The notes under the pieces are model-generated. The model did not search any database. It was not told the DNA's origin and saw only the letters and a program-made list of their open reading frames with translations. A DNA stretch of 64,000 nt from Streptomyces sp. NBC_01471 (GTDB lineage: Bacteria; Actinomycetota; Actinomycetes; Streptomycetales; Streptomycetaceae), in assembly GCF_041438865.1 (NCBI RefSeq), contig NZ_CP109450.1, positions 1,901,001 through 1,965,000 of the forward strand, in the 5' to 3' direction. Positions 57,845 through 64,000 of the stretch are shown piece after piece; position 1 is the stretch's first letter; every line of letters begins with the position of its first letter. The translations under genes and the position numbers were made by a program.

Positions 57845-60430
57845 TCAGTAGGCACCCTGCCCAGCGGCCTCCGGAACGTCCTCTGCGGCATCCGTGAAAA
57901 GGTGCAGCCGGTGGGCCAGCGCGGCTGCCTCGCCCCGGCCGGTGACGCCCAGCTTGGCCAGGATGTTGGAGACGTGCACGCTCGCCGTCTTGGGCGCGAT
58001 GAAAAGCGTCTCGGCAATCTGGCGGTTGGTGCGGCCCGCCGCGACCAGACGCAGAACGTCCTGTTCACGGCTGGTGAGGCCGAAGTCGTCGACAGCGCGG
58101 TGGGGGTCTCCCGGTGCGGGAGCGGCTCGGTGATCCGCGGCTTCGGTGAGCGGGAGCCTGGCTCGCTGTGCGAGCAGTCTGATCTCCTCGGCCAGCGGTT
58201 GGGTGACGAGCCGGTCGGCCGTCGCCAGGCTGCTGCGGAGCAGCTTCGCGGCGCGTACCCGGTCGGAGCCGTGCGCGAGCAGGGCTGCGGCCCAGTGCCG
58301 GTGCACCTGGGCCACTCGTAGGGGCGTTCCAGTGGCTCCAGGGCCTCGGCAGCCGCGCTCCAGTGCTCCGGCCGGTCGAGACCGTCGGCGCGGGCCAGCT
58401 CGGCACTGGCGTACTGGGCGTGGGCGCTCCAGAGCGGTACGGGTGTGGCGAGCCGCTTCGCCGTCGAGTTGATGAGGGCGAGGGCCTCCACACGGCCCGG
58501 TTCGGCCGCCGGGAGGCCGCGGGTGTTGGCCTCGGCGGTGGCGGCGGCGAGGCCAGGGGCCAGCCGTAGCGCTGGGTGCCCGGAGGGAACCCGGCTTCCA
58601 CCGCGTCCACCAGTACCGCACGGGCCTCGTCCAGCCGCCCCCGGGCGGCCAGGATCCCAAGGCTGAGCCTGGCCAGGGGTATGGAGTGCTGCGGCATCGG
58701 GTCGTGGGTGCTGAAGTGGGTGTTGGCGGAGGCGAAGTGCCCTGCTGCCTCCTCGTGCTCACCACGGAGCAGCGCCAGATCCACCAGCCGCAGGCAGACG
58801 TTGCCCCGGGGCTTGGCGCCCTGCGCGCACCTGAGTACCCACTGCGCGCAGGCTGATGCCTCGTCCCAGCGGCCCAGGGAGTACAGCGATTCAGTCATGT
58901 TGCCCCGGATCCAGGCCTCGTGGTCCCGCAGGCCGTACTTTCCCGCCAGAGCGATCCCGGCGGTCCCGACATCGATGGCCTCGGCGGAACGGCCGATGGA
59001 CTCCAGGTTAGGTTCGACATCAGATTGGTGTGCGCGCGGCAGGCATCGGCGACCAGGCCGAGTTCGGTCGTCCGTGTGAGGGCGGCCTGCATGGTGGCGA
59101 GGCCGGTCTCGATGGCGCCGGAGTCGACCAGCAGGCCGCCGAGAGTGAGTCGGGCGCTCAGTTCGATCTCCTCCGCGCCGACCAGCCGGGCGTAGTCCAC
59201 GGCGCGTTCGGCCGCGGTCAGGCTGTCGGGCCCCGGTTCGTGGAGCATGGCCCAGCCCGCGGCGGTGGCGAGGACCTGGGCATGGCCGGCCGACGGGGCA
59301 GCCCGCGTACCAGCTGCTGGGCAGTGGCGATCTCCCGCCAGCCGTTGCCCCGGGCCAGGTTCTGCTCCAGCTTGGCGCGCTCGGTCCAGAACCAGGCGGC
59401 GCGCAGCGCGTCGTCGGCTCCGCCGTCGATGATGCGCAGGGCCTTCTTGGCGATCTTCAGGGACCGTTCGCGCTCACCGCAGCAGTGGGCGGCGACCACC
59501 GCTTCGGCGAGCAGGTCGAGATAGCGCAGCGCGGATGTCCCTGGTTCGTGGCCGCAGGCCGGGTAGGCGGCGGTGGGATCCATCGGCCGCAGCCCGTCCC
59601 GTACGTCGGCGGGCGCACTGTCCCAGACCTCCATCGCCCGCTCCAGGAGCCGCAGTTGCTCGGAGTGGGCGTGGCGCCGGCGCGCCTCCGCCGAGGCCGG
59701 CAGTACGGCGGGCAGCGCCTTCGCCGCGTCATGGGCGTAGTACCAGTAACCGGCGAGCCGGGTGGTGCGCGCGTCGTCCCGTACGAGCGAGGGATCGCCC
59801 TCCAGGGCCTCCGCGCAGCGGCGGTTGATACGGGAGCGTTCTCCCGGCAGCAGGTCGTCGCTGACGGCCTCACGCACCAGGGAGTGCCGGAAGCGGTAGC
59901 CGCCGCCGTCCGGCGCGGCGATCAGGATGTTGGCTCCGACAGCGGCCCGCAGCGCCTCGATCAGGTCGTCCTCGGACAGCCGGGCCACGGCGGCGAGCAG
60001 CGGATACTCGACGGTCGAGCCGCCCTCGGCCGCGAACCGGACAACGCGCTGGGCGTGGTCGGACAGTGCCTCGACCCGGACCAGCAGAAGATCGCGCAGT
60101 GAGTCGCTGATCCCGGAGACCGAACAGTTGCCGCTGCAGACGGCCAGTTCCTCGACGAAGAAGGCGTTGCCGTCGGAGCGGGCGAAGATCTCATCGGCCA
60201 GCGAAGCCTCCGGCTCGGCGGCGAGGATGCCGGTCAGCTGGAGGCGCACCTCGGACCGGGTGAAACGGGCCAGCTCGATCCGGCGGACCGTACGCAGCCG
60301 GTCCAGTTCGGCCAGGAGCGGCCGCAGCGGGTGGCGGCGGTGGATGTCGGCCCGGTAGGTGGCGACGACCACGAGGCGTCCGCTGCTCAGGGTCCGGAAG
60401 AGATAGGCGAGCAGATGGCGGTCCGACAGT
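57845..60430 (-). pseudogene. Decayed LAL-type LuxR ATPase regulator
   Basis: Conceptual joining of frames gives the middle and C-terminal parts of a large LuxR-type regulator. It includes an ATPase region (VVVATYRADIHRRHPLRPLLAELDRL), a tetratricopeptide-like helical region and a final LuxR helix-turn-helix (LTSREQDVLRLVAAGRTNRQIAETLF). The N-terminal part with Walker A is missing: similarity begins abruptly near 60430 at a hairpin. Four one-base deletions shift the frame near 59287, 59010, 58561 and 58312. Two convert TGGGCC to TGGCC. No full-length protein can be made. Confidence 0.8.
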
Positions 60431-60455
60431 GCGGCACCCGATATTCGGGTGCCGC
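60431..60455. terminator. Hairpin at the pseudogene junction
   Basis: GCGGCACCCGA-TAT-TCGGGTGCCGC, a perfect 11-bp stem, lies 37 bases after the 56-residue gene and exactly where the regulator homology begins. It is probably that gene's terminator, brought next to the regulator by the deletion. Confidence 0.65.
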
Positions 60456-60491
60456 CTGCCTCGGTGCCGGTCCCCGGCTGCGCGCCATTCA

Positions 60492-60662
60492 TCAGGCCGC
60501 GTGGACAAACCGGTCGCGGAGCGATCTCACCGCCCCCTGCGTATCGTGCCGGCCGGAACGGCGGGCGACTCTGCGGGTCTTCAGCGCCTGACGTGCGAGC
60601 CGCACGGCCTCGGCCCGGCGGGTGAGTTCGGCGGCGTAGGCCTCCTGGAGCTCCTGCTGCAT
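60492..60662 (-). CDS. Small basic protein (56 residues), unknown function
   Basis: An ATG (or GTG one codon earlier) preceded by AGGGGGA encodes a 56-residue helical, Arg/Ala-rich protein beginning MQQELQEAYAAELTRRAEAV. There is no membrane segment. The ribosome site and following hairpin support a real gene. I do not recognise a family. Confidence 0.6.
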   Translation of the reverse strand: MQQELQEAYAAELTRRAEAVRLARQALKTRRVARRSGRHDTQGAVRSLRDRFVHAA

Positions 60663-60797
60663 CACGGTGTTCCCCCTGTGACGGATGTGGCGGAAGCCGT
60701 TCGCGGCTTCCTGCGATGCCTCGACTTTCGTCTGCCAGGGGGTCCGCCGCATCGGGCGAGTGCCGCATCCTCATGGCGGAGGGGGCCTCAGGCGCTG

Positions 60798-60815
60798 TAC
60801 GTGAGTGCTTACGTA
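60798..60815. promoter_or_regulatory. 18-bp imperfect palindrome
   Basis: TACGTGAGTGCTTACGTA pairs at eight of nine positions. It lies about 135 bases upstream of the 56-residue gene, in a gap of some 200 bases with no gene. It may be an operator; no regulator is adjacent. Confidence 0.35.
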
Positions 60816-60863
60816 CGGCCCAGGTCCCCTCGGGGATGCCTTACGGGTTTCTGCCCGACGGTC

Positions 60864-61472
60864 CTACTGGGCCGGGGCGGGCGCGGTGGCGGGAGCGGTC
60901 GGGAGCGCGGCGAACAGGTCGAAGTACATGCCGACGGCGACGATCAGGCCGATGACGGCGACACCGACGGCGCCCCAGGCGACGGCGCGGACCCAGACGG
61001 CCTGGGGGCGGACGGGCGAGCTGAAGAACGGGCGGGCCAGTACGAGGGCTCCGACGACCAGCGCCAGCAGCGCGAAGACGCCGTTGACGAGGGCGGTGGT
61101 GTGCCAGGAGTCGGCGTAGACCTCGTGGATCTGCTGCGAGGCGCTGGCGCTCTGGGAGAGCTTCAGCTGACCGGTCAGGGTCTCGCGCTCGGAGAGGACC
61201 TTGCCCATCCAGCTGCCGGAGAGTCCGACGAAGCCCAGCGCGGCGGCGACGACGGCGGCCGCGCCCGCGCCGATCCCGGGGCGGGCGGCAGGGCTGCCCG
61301 CTTCCAGCTCGGCCTGCTCGGCTTCTTCCTCGGCCGCCGCTTCCTCGGCGGCCTCGTCCGCGTCGATGTCGGTGTCCTCAGCGGTCGCCTCCGCCGTGGC
61401 CTCGGCGGCCTCGGCGTCCTGCACCTTGGCGGCGGAGTCGTCGGTCGTGTCGGTCTTGGTGGTGGCGTTCAT
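60864..61472 (-). CDS. Membrane protein with acidic N-terminus
   Basis: The 202-residue protein has an Ala/Glu-rich acidic N-terminal region of about 75 residues, probably disordered. A membrane helix (GAAAVVAAALGFVGLSG) and an extracellular stretch of about 40 residues come next, then two more helices (ALVNGVFALLALVVGALVL and VAWGAVGVAVIGLIVAVGMYF). No enzymatic motif is seen. Function unknown. Confidence 0.85.
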   Translation of the reverse strand: MNATTKTDTTDDSAAKVQDAEAAEATAEATAEDTDIDADEAAEEAAAEEEAEQAELEAGSPAARPGIGAGAAAVVAAALGFVGLSGSWMGKVLSERETLTGQLKLSQSASASQQIHEVYADSWHTTALVNGVFALLALVVGALVLARPFFSSPVRPQAVWVRAVAWGAVGVAVIGLIVAVGMYFDLFAALPTAPATAPAPAQ

Positions 61473-61507
61473 ACGGCGCACGCTAGGGGGCCTTTCTGAG
61501 AGCGGGC

Positions 61508-62062
61508 TTAATGCTCTCTGTGCGCCTTCCACTCGGGTGCCAGGACCGACCAGACCTCGGTGTCGTGACGGCTTCCCCGATGGGGGTGGTTCTGCCGCAG
61601 CACGCCCTCGCGCACCATCCCCAGCCGCTTCGCGACGTTGATGCTCCCGGTGTTCCCGGGGTCGACGTGCCACTCGACGCGGTGCATCCCGCGCTCGTCC
61701 ACCGCCCAGTCGATCAGTACCCCGGCGGCGCGCGTCACCAGCCCCCGGCCCACCGCGGCAGGCTCCAGCCAGCAGCCGACCTCGCAGCAGCCAGTCGCCG
61801 CGTCGAAACGCGGGAACAGCACCCCGCCGACCAGCGTGCCGTCCAGCCGGATGCCGAAGATCCGGCCGCCGTCCGCGGCCTGCTTGTCCGCGTACGACTG
61901 GAGGAACGCACGTGCCGAAGCGAGATCTCCGGCCGCGGCGGCCAGCCCGATGTACTGGCCGATGAATTCGCGCCCCCGGTCGATGTGGGCCAGGTACTCG
62001 TCCGCCTGCCACGGTTCCAGGAGCCCCAGCTCCGCTCTGTCACCGAGCGATATCGCGAACAT
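61508..62062 (-). CDS. GNAT acetyltransferase, RimJ/RimL type
   Basis: This 184-residue protein is a GNAT N-acetyltransferase similar to ribosomal-protein acetylases. It shows EVGCWLEPAAVGRGLVTRAAGVLIDWA (acetyl-CoA loop) and HRVEWHVDPGNTGSINVAKRLGMVREGVLR. GGAGGAG precedes the ATG. It overlaps the end of the MMPL transporter by 23 bases, so they share a transcript. Such pairs may modify an exported compound, but the substrate is unknown. Confidence 0.92.
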   Translation of the reverse strand: MFAISLGDRAELGLLEPWQADEYLAHIDRGREFIGQYIGLAAAAGDLASARAFLQSYADKQAADGGRIFGIRLDGTLVGGVLFPRFDAATGCCEVGCWLEPAAVGRGLVTRAAGVLIDWAVDERGMHRVEWHVDPGNTGSINVAKRLGMVREGVLRQNHPHRGSRHDTEVWSVLAPEWKAHREH

Positions 62063-64000
62063 GCTTCTCCTCCATCACGGGCGGGCGCGGTGGTGGAATT
62101 TTCGCACGGGTACCGGGGGCGGGCGCCTCGATGCTGATGTGGGGAAGCCGCCGGTCCAGCCAGCCGGGCAGCCACCAGTTCCCCCGGCCGAGCAGGTGCA
62201 TCAGCGCGGGGACCAGGAGCGTCCGCAGCACGAAGGCATCGAGCGCGACGGCTGCGGCGAGGGCGATGCCGAACATCGCGATGACCCGGTCGCCGCTGAG
62301 GACGAAGGCGAGGAAGACGGAGATCATGATGACGGCAGCGGAGTTGATCACGCGGCTGGTCTCGGCGAGACCGACCCGGACGGCCCGCCGGTTGTCGCCG
62401 GTCTCCCGCCACTCCTCGTACATCCGGCTGACCAGGAAGACCTGGTAGTCCATGGAGAGTCCGAAGAGCACCGAGACCATGATCACCGGCAGGAAGGGCT
62501 CGATCGGGCCCGCGCTGCCGAGTCCCAGCAGCTCACTCCCCCAGCCCCACTGGAAGACCGCGACGACGACGCCGAAGGCGGAGGCCACCGCGGCCACGTT
62601 CATCAGGGCGGCCTTGACCGGGATTCCGATCGAGCGGAACGCCAGCAGCAGGAGCAGACAGCCGAGCGCGATGACCACACCGACGAAGAGCGGGAGTTTG
62701 CCGACGATCACCTCCGCGAAGTCGTCGTAGCTCGCGGTGACACCGCCGACCTCGACATCGAGCGAGGTCCGGCTCTCGGCCCGGGGCAGGACGTCCGTAC
62801 GCAGCCGGTCGACGAGGTCGCTGGTCTTCTGTGACTGCGGGGACGAGTCGGGGACGACCGTGATGAAGGCCGTGTCACCGCTGCCGTTGTAGGTGACCGG
62901 GCTCACCGTCGCGACGTCCTCGGTCGTACGCAGCCGCGCGGGCAGTTCGTCCAGGGCCACCCGGTCCCCCGCACCGTCCAGCTTGGCGACCAGGGTGAGC
63001 GGTCCGTTGGCTCCGGGCCCGAAGCCCCTGCCGATCAGGTCGTACGCCTCCCGGGTGGTCGAGCCCGCCGGACTGTTGCCCTGGTCGGATGTGCCCAGGT
63101 GGAGCCCGAGGGTCGGCAGCGCGAGGACCAGCATCACCGCCGCGGCGAGTGTGCCGAGCAGTCTGGGATGCCGCTCCACGAATGCGGACCAGCGGGCGGC
63201 GAAGCCGGTGGGCGGTTCGGGCTGCGGGCCCCGCTCGGCCAGCCGTTCGCGTTCCCGGCGGCTCAGCGCCCGCATCCCGATGAACGAGAGCAGCGCGGGC
63301 AGCAGGGTCACCGAGGCGGCCACGGTCAGCACGACCGTGAGGGACGCCGCGATGGCGACACCGTTGAGGAAGTCCAGCCGGAGGATGAGCATGCCGAGCA
63401 GGGCGATGCAGACCGTCGCCCCGGCGAAGACGACGGCGCGGCCCGTCGTGCTCACCGCGTGCGTCACCGCCTCGGTGACCGGCAGGCCGCGGCGCAGCGC
63501 CTTGCGGTGCCTGGTCACGATGAACAGCGCGTAGTCGATGCCGACTCCGAGCCCGACCAGCATCCCGAGCATCGGCGCGAAGTCGGCGACGGTCATGACA
63601 TGTCCGAGCAGTCCGATGCCCGCGTAGGCCGTGCCGACGCTGACCAGGGCGGTGGCGATGGGCAGCAGGCTCGCGGCGAAGGCGCCGAAGGCGAGGAAGA
63701 GCACCAGTGCGGCGACGGCGACCCCGATGGCCTCGCTGAGATGCACGCCGGTGGTCTGGGTGAGCGCGACGGCGCTGCCGCCCAGCTCGACCTGGAGCCC
63801 GTCGGCCTCGGCCGCCTTCGCGGTGTCGACAACGGTCCGGGCCTGCGGCTCGGGGATCTCGTCGGACTGCGCGTCGAAGGTGAACACGGCGTAGGCGGTG
63901 TGCCCGTCGGCGCTGGTGTGCGGCGCCCCGACGGAGGCGATGCCCGGGAGGTCGTCGATCTTGTTGAGGGTCTGCGTCATCCGCTGTTCGACGCCGGACG
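62040..64000 (-). CDS. MMPL/RND-family transporter, 5' end outside the window
   Basis: At least 653 residues of an MMPL transporter are present. They show two sets of membrane segments, the signature FAPMLGMLVGLGVGIDYALFIVTRHR, and in the second half ALVMVSVLFGLSMDY-type SVLFGLSMDYQVFLVSRMYEEW. The reading frame stays open through 64000 and enters the periplasmic part of the first half, so the start is beyond the window. Members export lipids or antibiotics using the proton gradient. The last bases overlap the GNAT gene. Confidence 0.92.
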   Translation of the reverse strand, partial: SGVEQRMTQTLNKIDDLPGIASVGAPHTSADGHTAYAVFTFDAQSDEIPEPQARTVVDTAKAAEADGLQVELGGSAVALTQTTGVHLSEAIGVAVAALVLFLAFGAFAASLLPIATALVSVGTAYAGIGLLGHVMTVADFAPMLGMLVGLGVGIDYALFIVTRHRKALRRGLPVTEAVTHAVSTTGRAVVFAGATVCIALLGMLILRLDFLNGVAIAASLTVVLTVAASVTLLPALLSFIGMRALSRRERERLAERGPQPEPPTGFAARWSAFVERHPRLLGTLAAAVMLVLALPTLGLHLGTSDQGNSPAGSTTREAYDLIGRGFGPGANGPLTLVAKLDGAGDRVALDELPARLRTTEDVATVSPVTYNGSGDTAFITVVPDSSPQSQKTSDLVDRLRTDVLPRAESRTSLDVEVGGVTASYDDFAEVIVGKLPLFVGVVIALGCLLLLLAFRSIGIPVKAALMNVAAVASAFGVVVAVFQWGWGSELLGLGSAGPIEPFLPVIMVSVLFGLSMDYQVFLVSRMYEEWRETGDNRRAVRVGLAETSRVINSAAVIMISVFLAFVLSGDRVIAMFGIALAAAVALDAFVLRTLLVPALMHLLGRGNWWLPGWLDRRLPHISIEAPAPGTRAKIPPPRPPVMEEKHVRDIAR

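Overview
The window is high-GC actinobacterial DNA and almost certainly comes from a Streptomyces chromosome. Third codon positions are strongly G/C. The order serA-ilvC-ilvN-ilvB-cdgC, with pruA/proline dehydrogenase, leuB, ilvE, a two-gene urease-like locus and cimA nearby, matches from memory a conserved core block of Streptomyces chromosomes (around SCO5511-SCO5529 in S. coelicolor). I see no tRNA, rRNA, CRISPR array, insertion sequence, prophage or chromosome end.

Layout. 0-2 kb: a phospholipase D-like protein and a STAS-domain protein. 1.8-6.9 kb: a xanthine dehydrogenase operon (xdhA-xdhB-xdhC, minus strand) behind a roughly 300-nt leader that carries palindromes and a possible 25-codon upstream ORF. 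7-11 kb: an MFS exporter, a GntR/UTRA regulator and adenosine deaminase, linked by a shared TTGTCAGACAA palindrome. 11-15.1 kb: a divergent PP2C-like protein, a globin-FAD/NAD reductase overlapping a PNPOx-like protein, and a MarR regulator. 15.2-17.1 kb: cimA behind an apparent leader-peptide attenuator. 17.1-25.5 kb: a minus-strand set ureAB-ureC-agmatine deiminase-TetR-MHS transporter, divergent from an NCS1 transporter and an amidase. 25.6-28 kb: ilvE and leuB. 28-32 kb: a Tat-exported metallophosphoesterase, a 45-residue protein, a PadR regulator with a stub of its lost partner, and a cell-surface protein with a sortase-like tail. 32.2-34.8 kb: a NACHT (NLR-like) NTPase. 35-39 kb: proline catabolism with a divergent PucR regulator and a perfect 16-bp palindrome. 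39.4-41.5 kb: an MFS exporter and a TetR repressor with a striking 18-bp inverted repeat around the promoter. 41.6-44.4 kb: cyanate detoxification (CynR, carbonic anhydrase, cyanase) plus a guanine-deaminase-like enzyme. 44.6-50.8 kb: TetR, serA and ilvC-ilvN-ilvB with a textbook ILV-rich leader peptide and attenuator. 50.8-56 kb: a membrane GGDEF/degenerate-EAL protein, a 2-hydroxyacid dehydrogenase and an aldo/keto reductase. 56-60.5 kb: a decayed stretch with minisatellites, a frameshifted sugar dehydrogenase and a truncated, multiply frameshifted LuxR-type ATPase regulator. 60.5-64 kb: a 56-residue protein, a membrane protein, a GNAT acetyltransferase and the 3' part of an MMPL transporter.

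How the genes work together. Two themes dominate. One is branched-chain amino acid synthesis (cimA, ilvBNC, leuB, ilvE, with serA), two units of which show transcription attenuation. The other is nitrogen salvage: purines (xanthine dehydrogenase, adenosine deaminase, a GuaD-like deaminase, NCS1), agmatine/urea-type compounds, cyanate and proline, each with its own local regulator and often a visible palindromic operator.

The most unusual items are the urease-like protein without accessory genes but with an altered active-site flap, sitting next to agmatine deiminase; the stand-alone NACHT NTPase; the xdh leader; and the local cluster of single-base deletions. All functional calls are homology by eye. 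No search, folding or expression data were available.
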